Below, piece by piece: positions 24,758 through 33,345 of a stretch of DNA of 64,000 nt. The DNA comes from Cognataquiflexum aquatile (GTDB taxonomy: Bacteria; Bacteroidota; Bacteroidia; Cytophagales; Cyclobacteriaceae). The notes beneath the pieces were generated by a model. The model made no database searches. It saw nothing but the letters and a program-made list of their open reading frames with translations, and was not told the DNA's origin. The stretch's first letter is position 1. Every line of letters begins with the position of its first letter. The DNA lies in assembly GCF_003316845.1 (NCBI RefSeq), contig NZ_QMIK01000005.1:124001-188000 (forward strand), in the 5' to 3' direction. A program made the position numbers and the translations under genes.

Positions 24758-27700
24758 TTAATAAACAGGCAATAAAATAACAAATGAAGCCCCTTCCCCA
24801 TTTTTCTTTTCCAAGAGCAGTGATCCATTATGCCCGTGTGTAATGATTTCATAACTTAAACTGAGACCCAATCCAGTACCTTCCCCTGTAGGTTTGGTGG
24901 TAAAAAAGGGCTCAAAAATTTTCTCTTGATTCTCACTTGGAACTCCCGGTCCATTATCTGAAATCCTGATTCCGACTTTATCCCCTGACATAAATGTAGA
25001 AACAGAAACCTCAGGTTCAAATCCTTCTGAGTTGTTTTTGGTTTTTTCCCAAACCGCATCAAATGCATTACCAATAATATTGATAAGAACCTGACCAATC
25101 TCTTGGCCGGAAATTTTGACTTTCTTCAAATTTGGATGGAAATCTTTTTTAACTGCCGTAAAAAAACCCGGATTATGGGCACCTTTACTGTTGTAGGTTA
25201 GATCGATGTATTTTTCGACAAGATTATTGATTTCAACTATTTCAAAAGTTGACTTCCCTTGACGTGTATGCTGCATCATTGACCTTACAATTGCATCAGC
25301 TCTCTTTCCATGTTCCTCGATTAACCCCGCATTGATTTTTATATTTTCCATCAAATAATCAATTTCAACCTGATTATTATCCCTTATTGCTTGGGTCAAT
25401 TCATCGATTAATTCACTAGAAAGGGCGGCAAAATTGTTGACAAAATTGAGAGGGTTCTTTATTTCATGGGCGATACCTGTCGCAAGCCTTCCCAAAGAAG
25501 CCATTTTCTCGGCCTGGATGAGCTGGTTTTGAGCTGACTTGAGTTCCTGATAGGCTTTCTCCAATTCCTGTATTTTTTCCAGTTCTAATGCTTTCTTTTC
25601 GTTATCTGCCTTAAGTGCCTGGGCTTGGGCTTCCGAAGCCAATGACTTGGCTATAGCAGTTTCTGCATGGAGTTCGGCTTCCCGTAATTTGGCAATTTCC
25701 CTTTCTTTTCTCAAAACCCGTTTCCTTTGGATTCTATCTAAAGAAAAAATAACCAAACCGAAAATGAATATTAAGATCAAAAATGCCCACCACCGGAGCC
25801 ACCATATTGGCTTCACCATAAATGTATATGTCATTGGTTCCGAGGATTCCACTCCACTGTCATTGATGGCTATCACTTCAAGTGTATAGGATTTGGACCA
25901 AAAAAAAGCAGGCAAATTGGTATATCTCAGTCGTTTTTGGTCTGTGGCTGGAGACCAGTCATCGTCATATCCAACAAGTCTGGTTTTGTATTTTACCCCC
26001 GAAATCTTAGAAAAACTAAGAGCCGAATATTCAAAAATCGCTTCATTACGGCCTTCTGTTTTGTAAGATATCAAAGCAGAGGTTAGAACCACTACAGGTG
26101 GAACGTTATTTTTCCTGTCCCACCGTGGGTTATAAATTGAAAAACCCTTGGAGGTTCCATAATAAACCAAGCCCTCATTATCAACTTTGACCGAACCATA
26201 AAGCCAAACCTCATCTGCAATCAATCCATCCTGATTGGTTACTTGATTGAGTACTTTCCCTCTTTCCATATCAACTTCTGCAAGACCACTATTAGTCCCT
26301 ACCCAGAGATTTTGAGTATTGGGCGCAACAGCAAAACTAACCGCATTGTTAGCCGGCAATCCATTTTCTTTGGTAATATGCTTTAAAATGGCACCTTTCT
26401 CTTGATCAAGTTGAAGAAGGCCTTCTTGAGAACCAACCCACATTTTACCATTATACCACAATAATTTTTCGATGTGATTTGTTGGGGCGCCATTTTGGGT
26501 GGACCAGAATGGTTTAAAAAGCCTATTAACGCCGGTAAAATCAGGCTTTTCAGAAAGATATTCTTTTGTAATTTTTTTGGTACTTCTATAAATTCCTTTG
26601 TCTACAGTACCCACCCAAAGGTGCCCATTTCCATCAATAGCTATCGATTTATTTAATCCCGGAGGAAGTCCCGATTCAACGCCAAAAACATAGATTTCTC
26701 CTGAAACGATTCCAACTATACTCCTTAATCCGGCAAACCAAATTGAGCTTATATCTTCTGCCCCAGAGGGGCCTTTAATGATCAATTTTTCGGAAGCAAT
26801 AATGGGTGGGCTGTTGGGTATAGTAAACAGGATTCCTGTTTTCCCATTTATAATTATGGATTTACGTTCAACTGCCTCATTTAAAACCAATTTCTTATCA
26901 AATACCAAACCATTTAAACCTTGTGTGGTGGCTATCCAAATCCTTCCTTCGATATCCATTTCCAGACCATTTACCCAATCTCCACTGAGACCGTCTGCTT
27001 GGGTAATATAGGTGGAAGTCCCGTCTTCAGAAATACAGGAGACTCCTCCCTCCGTACCTGCCAAAACCCGAAAAGGGTAAGTGCCGGAAGGAACCATAAG
27101 TAAAGAATTTACTTTAGCGGAAGGTAAAACGGGCTTCTCTCCGGCTATAGAGCGAGTGCTGAAATTTTCAAAAGCATTGAAATTAAACCTGAGCTTCGAA
27201 ATCCCTCCCGATTGGGCAATCCAAACGTTACCTTCCCTGTCTTTGCTTACATTAAAAACATTATCGCTCAATAACCCATTTGATCGGGTGAAAAGACCCA
27301 CTATTTCCCCGGATTGATCATTGAATCTGATTATCCCGTTAACTCCGCTCACTGCCCATATACTGCCTTCAGTCACAGTGGCTAAACTGGCAATATTGGA
27401 TTGCTTTAATTGAGCAATTTTTAAAGGATTGCTTAATTCATTTTTGAAAAGTAAAACTTCTCCGTTTTGCCTATATGCCCAAATTTTCCCTTTCTCATCT
27501 TCCAATAGGGAAGCAAAATTTTGATCTTCAGAGTTTTTGTCGGAAGAATAAATCAATTGGATTTTGTTGCCTGATATCCGGACAAGTTGGCCTCCCCCAA
27601 TCCCAGCCAAAATCCCTGTCTTCCCTGAAAAAAGTGTGGTAATCTGTTGGGGTGTATTGCCTTTCTTTTCGATATTTAAAATATCTACTTCTAAATTGTT

Positions 27701-28198
27701 TTTTTCATTGATATGGTATTTCAAAAATCCTTTCGCAACAGTACCCACCCAAACTATCCCACTGCTATCCACTGCTATTTGATTGAGATTGACGATTTCG
27801 GAATAAAGAGATTTACCCCCAAATTCTGAAGTAAAAGATAACCTCCTCCCGTTTTTATAATTAGATACAGGCTCTTTGGATACCACCAACCCAGAATTGG
27901 ATGTTACCCACAGATAGCCTGATTTATCTTCTACTACCTGCCAAACTCCAAGGTCCTTGACGCCATCCTTTTGCCCATATAGATCCATCTTGGTCCCATC
28001 ATATCTAACCAAGCCGGAGGAATGAACAGCCATCCATATGAATCCCTCACTGTCTTGAAAAACATTTGTAACCATCGCTGAAGGCAATGGATTTAATTCA
28101 TTGTCAGGGGTATAATGAACAAAGGGCAGCTCTTGGGCTGCCACTTTGATACAATAAATGAATAAAAAGGAAATGGCTAAACAAACACGGAGATTCAT
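24758..28198 (-). CDS. Sensor histidine kinase with periplasmic two-component propeller
   Basis: A 1146-residue inner-membrane kinase. A Sec signal or anchor (AISFLFIYCIKVAAQ) is followed by a periplasmic sensor of about 670 residues built of Reg_prop blades (for example DSEGFIWMAVHSSGLVRYDG, DREGNVWIAQSGGISKL, DGNGHLWVGTVDKG) and a Y_Y_Y immunoglobulin-like domain (SALSFSKISGVKYKTRLVGYDDDW). One membrane helix lies near 797-818, then a long coiled coil, then HisKA with phospho-acceptor His911 in GIAHEIKNPLNF and HATPase_c with N, G1 (DNGPGVP) and G2 (GTGLGLS) boxes. Unlike classic hybrid propeller kinases it ends without receiver or AraC domains, and no response regulator is in the window. 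An SdrD-like lipoprotein gene ends 25 bases upstream. Confidence 0.93.
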   Translation of the reverse strand: MNLRVCLAISFLFIYCIKVAAQELPFVHYTPDNELNPLPSAMVTNVFQDSEGFIWMAVHSSGLVRYDGTKMDLYGQKDGVKDLGVWQVVEDKSGYLWVTSNSGLVVSKEPVSNYKNGRRLSFTSEFGGKSLYSEIVNLNQIAVDSSGIVWVGTVAKGFLKYHINEKNNLEVDILNIEKKGNTPQQITTLFSGKTGILAGIGGGQLVRISGNKIQLIYSSDKNSEDQNFASLLEDEKGKIWAYRQNGEVLLFKNELSNPLKIAQLKQSNIASLATVTEGSIWAVSGVNGIIRFNDQSGEIVGLFTRSNGLLSDNVFNVSKDREGNVWIAQSGGISKLRFNFNAFENFSTRSIAGEKPVLPSAKVNSLLMVPSGTYPFRVLAGTEGGVSCISEDGTSTYITQADGLSGDWVNGLEMDIEGRIWIATTQGLNGLVFDKKLVLNEAVERKSIIINGKTGILFTIPNSPPIIASEKLIIKGPSGAEDISSIWFAGLRSIVGIVSGEIYVFGVESGLPPGLNKSIAIDGNGHLWVGTVDKGIYRSTKKITKEYLSEKPDFTGVNRLFKPFWSTQNGAPTNHIEKLLWYNGKMWVGSQEGLLQLDQEKGAILKHITKENGLPANNAVSFAVAPNTQNLWVGTNSGLAEVDMERGKVLNQVTNQDGLIADEVWLYGSVKVDNEGLVYYGTSKGFSIYNPRWDRKNNVPPVVVLTSALISYKTEGRNEAIFEYSALSFSKISGVKYKTRLVGYDDDWSPATDQKRLRYTNLPAFFWSKSYTLEVIAINDSGVESSEPMTYTFMVKPIWWLRWWAFLILIFIFGLVIFSLDRIQRKRVLRKEREIAKLREAELHAETAIAKSLASEAQAQALKADNEKKALELEKIQELEKAYQELKSAQNQLIQAEKMASLGRLATGIAHEIKNPLNFVNNFAALSSELIDELTQAIRDNNQVEIDYLMENIKINAGLIEEHGKRADAIVRSMMQHTRQGKSTFEIVEINNLVEKYIDLTYNSKGAHNPGFFTAVKKDFHPNLKKVKISGQEIGQVLINIIGNAFDAVWEKTKNNSEGFEPEVSVSTFMSGDKVGIRISDNGPGVPSENQEKIFEPFFTTKPTGEGTGLGLSLSYEIITHGHNGSLLLEKKNGEGASFVILLPVY

Positions 28199-28223
28199 CG
28201 AATGAATATAATCATTTACTCAA

Positions 28224-29588
28224 TTAATTCCTGATTCCACCGGTGCCATTGAATGCAACAAGTGTGCTGGTGGCAGAGACCAATCTGGTATTCATTATCC
28301 TAGAACCTGCTGATTGGGAGTTTGATTGTCTGTCATTCACACCCTCACCACAGGTACCAAGCTCTTCGCATCCTAAAGCTTCACAATGAATCAATAATGC
28401 TTGGTTATAATTATCCCATATTTCAAAAACTCCATCAACCTCTCTAAGTGCTCCTCTTCGGCTGACTACGTTCAACTCAGCAGTTAGCAATTCTTTAAGG
28501 AACAATTCTAGGTCTGAAGATCCTACAGGTTTTAGAATTTCCAGTGCTGTTTTGATTTTTTTGTTTCCAAACTGAAAAGGTTCATTCAACAGGAGTTTCT
28601 CGATTTGCTTGAGGAATTCCAAAATTTCCGCCTCAGTATAATCACCCTTGGATGATCCACAATAGTTTAACTGATCGACCCAATAATCAGTGCATTCGGC
28701 AGTCCCTTCAACAATTCCTTCTAACAATTCACGGGTTGTTTTTTCTGAATCTATTTCGAATCCAAAATTGATGCAAGATCCATCTGTCTCATCAGTGCAA
28801 AAGTGCACGCTCGATGGTGTCGTTGCTTTATAACTGAGTTTGAGCAACTCGTCGGTGGTTTCCACATAGTATTCACCTTTCAAAACCTGGAAGGAAAAAG
28901 ACCCATCTTCTAGGGTCATTACTGATCCCAAAATTTTATTTGTTGCTTTGTTCTTCAAAAATATTTCAATTTCAGGAATTCCAGATTCAGAATTTTGCTT
29001 GATGCCGTCTCCATTGGCATCAATAAAAATGCTTCCACAAATGTCAGTAACACCCTCGCAAGGACCCATTATTTTGCACTTTTCTCTTTTTCCGTTCCTA
29101 GTGATACTGCTCTCGATAACCCCAAGAGGCACATCGCCGGGAAAAGTCATAGAAAAGTTTTTACTTTCATCTTTTCCGATTTCAATATTCCAGGTAATCC
29201 CTTTTGAATCCAATTTAGATGATTGAACGGGTTCCCAAGAGGTAGGAACGCCGGCACAGGATGGGACCTGAAGAAAAAATTTCTCTAAATCTGAAGATTT
29301 GCCTGTCCCGCTTACTTTATAATGAAATGTGGTTCTGGTAACGCCATCTGTTTTTTCAACATTTCTTCCAACAAACTCCACGTCGTAGTTATTGATCCTT
29401 GCCTTTTCAAATTCCCCAAGTTGATCTGCAAAATATCCCGGCAGTTCCGCCCTAAAATCTTCCACATTTACTTTTCTGAAATTTTCATCAATTTTTTCAA
29501 TAACCACCTCTTGATTGGAAAACTGACAGCTTGCCAAGAATAAAATTGAAGTGAATAACAGGAGCGAAGAGTTAAGGGCTTTTTTCAT
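28224..29588 (-). CDS. Lipoprotein with SdrD B-like domain
   Basis: A 454-residue predicted lipoprotein (hydrophobic SLLLFTSILF, lipobox FLASC). Residues about 25-170 have no family I recognise. About 176-275 form an SdrD B/Cna-B-type sandwich with a calcium-loop-like FIDANGDGIKQ and GSFSFQVLKGEYYVE. The C-terminal third is Cys-bearing and helical (ECTDYWVDQLNYCGSSKGDYTEAEILEF is represented in two parts: ECTDYWVDQLNYC and KGDYTEAEI), with no recognised fold. It is followed after 25 bases by the propeller histidine kinase, so the two are likely one transcript. A role as envelope partner or ligand presenter for that sensor is inference. Confidence 0.82.
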   Translation of the reverse strand: MKKALNSSLLLFTSILFLASCQFSNQEVVIEKIDENFRKVNVEDFRAELPGYFADQLGEFEKARINNYDVEFVGRNVEKTDGVTRTTFHYKVSGTGKSSDLEKFFLQVPSCAGVPTSWEPVQSSKLDSKGITWNIEIGKDESKNFSMTFPGDVPLGVIESSITRNGKREKCKIMGPCEGVTDICGSIFIDANGDGIKQNSESGIPEIEIFLKNKATNKILGSVMTLEDGSFSFQVLKGEYYVETTDELLKLSYKATTPSSVHFCTDETDGSCINFGFEIDSEKTTRELLEGIVEGTAECTDYWVDQLNYCGSSKGDYTEAEILEFLKQIEKLLLNEPFQFGNKKIKTALEILKPVGSSDLELFLKELLTAELNVVSRRGALREVDGVFEIWDNYNQALLIHCEALGCEELGTCGEGVNDRQSNSQSAGSRIMNTRLVSATSTLVAFNGTGGIRN

Positions 29589-30055
29589 AATTTATATTTC
29601 GAATTGGTCAAAAATCAAGAATTTCACTTTAGGAGTTCAAAAGAATAAGACTTCTTTTTTTACTTAAATTATCAAATAATCACGTCCAGATTTTGGGAAC
29701 AAAAACTCTCAAATAAAACAATCAAAAAGCTCATGAATGACACTTTTATCGGGATGTAATTCAATTTTTTTGCAAATTACATATTTTTTTTTGAAAAAAT
29801 AGCAAAACCTCCAACCTTAATACCGTAATAATTACTTATCAGGAAATTTGATTTGTGATAAAAAAAAATTAATTGACTTATTACAATTAAAAAAAAATAA
29901 AATTTAATAATAACAATAAAATTTTCATTTTTTCTTATGCTATTTTCAGAATAATCAAATTCAAAAATATTATGTTTCCAATATGTTTTATTCCCAAAAT
30001 AAGAACTGACCAGATTGATCAGTTCCCTTAAATAACTCTTTGGATATTTTTAATC
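29589..30055. other. Very AT-rich intergenic region with no gene
   Basis: This 467-base stretch has many A and T runs and no supported reading frame. It must hold the promoter of the SdrD-like lipoprotein operon and the terminator of pepP. TATTTTTG on the minus strand (29962-29969) matches the -7 consensus but is 370 bases from the start, so it is not assigned. Confidence 0.5.
30003..30025 (-). terminator. Terminator after pepP
   Basis: On the minus strand GAACTGA pairs with TCAGTTC (7 bp) round a nine-base loop and is followed by TTATTTT. It lies 30 bases past the pepP stop. Confidence 0.5.
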
Positions 30056-31342
30056 TCAATTCATCAAATCCTCTATTTCCTCAGGTTCAATTGGAATATT
30101 TCTCATCAGGTCAAAATATCCGTCTTCCAAAACAACAATGTTATTTTCTAATCGAATCCCTAGGTTTTCCTTGGGTATATAAATTCCCGGCTCTACTGTA
30201 AAGACCATTCCAGCAGTGATCGGTTCGTGCATTGTGCCTACATCATGGACATCCAACCCCAAATGATGTGATGTGCCATGCATAAAAAACTTTTTGAATG
30301 CAGGCCATTTTGGGTCCTGATTCTTGATATCAGTTTGATCTATCAGTCCCAATCCCAATAATTCGGATTGCATTATCAGCCCCACTTCTTTGTGGTAATC
30401 CTGTATGTTGATTCCCGGCCTTAACATTTTGGAAGCTTGATTTTTTACTCTTAGCACTGCATCATATACAGCTCTCTGTCTTTTGGTAAATCTTCCATTG
30501 ACAGGAATAGTCCGGGTCATGTCCGCATTATAATTGCCGTATTCTGCCCCAACATCCAAAAGGATCAAATCTCCATCTTTACAGACTTCTTTGTTTTCGA
30601 TATAGTGGAGCACGCAGGCATTTCCTCCGGAAGCAATGATGGGTTCATAGGCAAAGCCTTTGCTTCTGTTCTTGATAAATTCATGGATAAACTCCGCCTC
30701 AATCTCATATTCGGTCACTCCGGGTTTTACAAAGGAAAGTATCCGGCGGAAACCTTTCTCGGTGATATCACAGGCTATCTGCATTTGGTCGATTTCTTCT
30801 TTTTCTTTTACCGACCTAAGCTTATGCATCAATGGTGCCACGCGATGGTATTGGTGAAGGGGATATCTTTCTTTACAGCTTTTGACAAAACGCGCGTCCC
30901 TTGTTTCGACGATAACCGATGCACGGAGATGTTCATTGGCATTCAAAAAAACATGCTCACTCAATGCCATCAATGAATTAAGCACATTGTCAAAGTTGGA
31001 AACCCATTGGATATTGTCAATACCCGATACTGCAAACGCTTCTTCCTTGGTGTATTTATGCCCCTCCCAGATAGCAATGTGTTCATTTGTTTCACGGAGA
31101 AAAAGTATCTCCCTTTGGTTGGGATCCGGAAAATCCGGACAAATAACCAAAATAGATTCTTCCTGATCGATTCCTGTCAAATAAAACAAATCATTGTTTT
31201 GCCTAAATCTCATCGTTCCATCCGCATTGGTAGGCATGATGTCGTTAGAATTGAAAACCACAATGGACTTTGCAGGCAATTTTGATTTGAGCTTCTGCCT
31301 GTTTTGGATATAGAGAGATTGGGAAAGTGGGGTATATTTCAT
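30056..31342 (-). CDS. pepP: Aminopeptidase P family metallopeptidase (M24B)
   Basis: A 428-residue cytoplasmic peptidase removing N-terminal residues before proline. The start at 31342 (MKYTPLSQSLY) gives the family N-terminus; an upstream in-frame codon at 31504 would overlap the divergent M16 gene and is rejected. The N-terminal AMP_N domain has RFRQNNDLFYLTGI. The C-terminal pita-bread domain shows the five metal ligands: two Asp in LLDVGAEYGNYNADMTRTIP, His in HGTSHHLGLDVHD, Glu in FTVEPGIYIP and Glu in IRLENNIVV. It is divergent from the M16 peptidase with 127 bases between starts. Confidence 0.92.
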   Translation of the reverse strand: MKYTPLSQSLYIQNRQKLKSKLPAKSIVVFNSNDIMPTNADGTMRFRQNNDLFYLTGIDQEESILVICPDFPDPNQREILFLRETNEHIAIWEGHKYTKEEAFAVSGIDNIQWVSNFDNVLNSLMALSEHVFLNANEHLRASVIVETRDARFVKSCKERYPLHQYHRVAPLMHKLRSVKEKEEIDQMQIACDITEKGFRRILSFVKPGVTEYEIEAEFIHEFIKNRSKGFAYEPIIASGGNACVLHYIENKEVCKDGDLILLDVGAEYGNYNADMTRTIPVNGRFTKRQRAVYDAVLRVKNQASKMLRPGINIQDYHKEVGLIMQSELLGLGLIDQTDIKNQDPKWPAFKKFFMHGTSHHLGLDVHDVGTMHEPITAGMVFTVEPGIYIPKENLGIRLENNIVVLEDGYFDLMRNIPIEPEEIEDLMN

Positions 31343-31414
31343 AAATGGGAATTTCTTGCCGGCAAATTCGGGATTTAAAATTGAACCAAAAATACCTTTT
31401 ATCCATTGGCTAAA

Positions 31415-31436
31415 AAAAGACTTCAAAAAGTCTTTT
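31415..31436. repeat. Inverted repeat abutting the M16 peptidase promoter
   Basis: AAAAGACTT (31415-31423) and AAGTCTTTT (31428-31436) are perfect 9-base complements round CAAA. The right arm shares its last base with the -7 box, so an operator is possible; it also resembles a terminator hairpin (T run follows), yet no upstream plus-strand gene needs one. Confidence 0.45.
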
Positions 31437-31443
31437 ATTTTTG
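31436..31443 (+). promoter_or_regulatory. -7 promoter box of the M16 peptidase operon
   Basis: TATTTTTG is an exact TAnnTTTG match 26 bases before the ATG. A TTGG at 31406 is too far upstream (26-base gap) to be a confident -33 element. Confidence 0.5.
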
Positions 31444-31469
31444 TACTTTGAGCTTGGGAAAATAAAATA

Positions 31470-32699
31470 ATGCAATACAATCTGAAAGAGTTGCCTAACG
31501 GCATCAGAATCGTCCATCAAGAAGTCAACCATACCAGGCTAGTACATTGTGGGTTTGTGCTCAATATCGGCAGCCGTGATGAATCAAAAGAACAAGAAGG
31601 TTTGGCTCATTTTTGGGAGCATATGGCTTTCAAAGGCACCAAAAAACGAAAAGCTTACCACATCATCAATAGACTTGAAACTTTGGGAGGGGAACTCAAT
31701 GCCTACACTACCAAAGAAAAAATCTGCTTTTACGCCAGTACCTTAAAGGAACACTTTGATAAGGCAGCAGAACTGCTTTGTGACATCACGTTCAACAGTA
31801 CCTTTCCCAAAAAACAAATAGACAAAGAGCGCCAGGTCATCTTGGAGGAAATGGCCATGTACCGTGACTCTCCGGATGACTCCATACAAGATGATTTTGA
31901 TGAAATCATTTTCGAAGGCCATGCTCTTGGGAGAAACATCCTAGGCACAGAAGACACGGTCAAAAACTTCAGTCAAGAAGATTTCTTTGGATTTTTGTCC
32001 TCAAAATTTGATACAACCCAAATGGTCTTTTCGGTGGTTGGGAATGTCACTTTCAAAAAAGTGCTCCAGGAAGTGGAAGGATTTCTTTCTGAAATCCCAA
32101 TAAAGAGAAGATTGTATGTGAGAAGCAGCTTTTCCAATTATTCCCCTAAGTCCAAAACCGTAGAAAAGGAAATAACTCAGTCTCATTGCGCTATCGGACA
32201 GCCGGCATATTCAATGTATGACCCGAGACGGTTCAAGTTATATTTATTGAACAATATCCTTGGCGGACCGAGTATGAACTCAAGGCTGAACCTTGCCCTC
32301 CGGGAAAAGTACGGATATGTCTACAGCGTCGAATCCCATTACCAGACCTATTCAGACACGGGTTTTATCGGGGTATATTTTGCTACGGAACAAAACAAGG
32401 CTAACCGCGCCAGAAAGTCAGTTCTGAACGAAATGGAAAAGTTGCGTACCAAAAAACTTGGAACGATGCAGCTTCATATGGCCAAAGAACAAGCTATCGG
32501 ACAGATGGCCATGTCAGAGGAAAATTATGCCGCACTTATGCTGGTTTTTGGCAAAAACTTATTGGATAAAGGCAAAATTGACTCTTTGGACACTATCTTT
32601 GGAATCATGAGAGAAACGACCGCGGAGGAATTAATCGACATTGCCAATGAAGTCTTTGATCCAAAACAGCTCAGTTTTCTAAATTACATTCCAGTCTGA
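31470..32699 (+). CDS. M16 family zinc metallopeptidase
   Basis: A 409-residue insulinase/processing-peptidase-like protein. The inverted zinc motif HxxEH is at 47-51 (HFWEH) and the third ligand region is EEMAMYRD near 126-133, so this is the catalytically active type, not the inactive partner. The second half carries the M16 C-terminal domain with GGPSMNSRLNLALREKYGYVYSV shown in two parts (GGPSMNSRLNL, REKYGYVYSV). It has no signal peptide, so it probably acts in the cytoplasm. The next gene starts one base after its stop, so it heads an operon with the O-methyltransferase, the lytic transglycosylase and the DUF3078 gene. Confidence 0.92.
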   Translation: MQYNLKELPNGIRIVHQEVNHTRLVHCGFVLNIGSRDESKEQEGLAHFWEHMAFKGTKKRKAYHIINRLETLGGELNAYTTKEKICFYASTLKEHFDKAAELLCDITFNSTFPKKQIDKERQVILEEMAMYRDSPDDSIQDDFDEIIFEGHALGRNILGTEDTVKNFSQEDFFGFLSSKFDTTQMVFSVVGNVTFKKVLQEVEGFLSEIPIKRRLYVRSSFSNYSPKSKTVEKEITQSHCAIGQPAYSMYDPRRFKLYLLNNILGGPSMNSRLNLALREKYGYVYSVESHYQTYSDTGFIGVYFATEQNKANRARKSVLNEMEKLRTKKLGTMQLHMAKEQAIGQMAMSEENYAALMLVFGKNLLDKGKIDSLDTIFGIMRETTAEELIDIANEVFDPKQLSFLNYIPV

Positions 32700-32700
32700 C

Positions 32701-33345
32701 ATGGAATTTATCGCACCTGAATTATTGGATTATTGTGAGCAACACAGCAGTGTGGAAGACGATCTGCTGCAGTATATCAAAAGGGAAACCTTTGCTAAAG
32801 TACTGATGCCCAGAATGCTTTCAGGACATCTTCAAGGCAAAACTTTGGAGCTTTTAGTCAAAATGCTGAACCCAAAAACCATCCTTGAAATCGGGACTTA
32901 CACCGGCTATTCCGGGATTTGCATGGCTAGAGGATTGGGCAAAAACGGTACACTAATAACCTTGGACATCAATGATGAGCTGGAAACAATGGTAAGGGGA
33001 TTTTTTGAAAAGTCAGGATTGTCCCATAAAATTGATTACAGACTTGGCAATGCTTTGGATATTATCCCTACGCTGGAAGGAAATTTTGATATGGTTTTTA
33101 TCGATGCCGATAAGGCCAATTATATCAAATACTATGAGCTTGTCGTTGAGAAGGTTAATCCTGGAGGAATTATTATTGCAGACAATGTCCTTTGGTCAGG
33201 AAAAATTTTGGTAGAGGAGGGAAAAAAAATCGATAAAGACACACAAGTGATATTGGATTATAACCGAATGGTGCAGAATGACCCCCGTGTAGAAAATGTA
33301 TTACTTCCAATCAGAGATGGATTGATGCTGGCAAGAAAGCTATGA
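32701..33345 (+). CDS. Class I SAM-dependent O-methyltransferase (family 3)
   Basis: A 214-residue COMT-like methyltransferase. The SAM loop is LEIGTYTGYSGICMARGL, the ribose-binding acidic residue is in TLDINDELE, and the metal/catalytic segment is FIDADKANYIKYYEL followed by ADNVLWSGKI, which hold the Asp and Asn ligands of the divalent metal. Substrate is probably a catechol-like or other small hydroxy compound; it cannot be named. The stop overlaps the ATG of the next gene by four bases (ATGA), showing tight coupling. Confidence 0.9.
   Translation: MEFIAPELLDYCEQHSSVEDDLLQYIKRETFAKVLMPRMLSGHLQGKTLELLVKMLNPKTILEIGTYTGYSGICMARGLGKNGTLITLDINDELETMVRGFFEKSGLSHKIDYRLGNALDIIPTLEGNFDMVFIDADKANYIKYYELVVEKVNPGGIIIADNVLWSGKILVEEGKKIDKDTQVILDYNRMVQNDPRVENVLLPIRDGLMLARKL

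Noticed and set aside
31343-31504. An upstream start for pepP at 31504
   Set aside because: It would overlap the divergent M16 gene and its promoter and adds a stretch not belonging to the M24B family.
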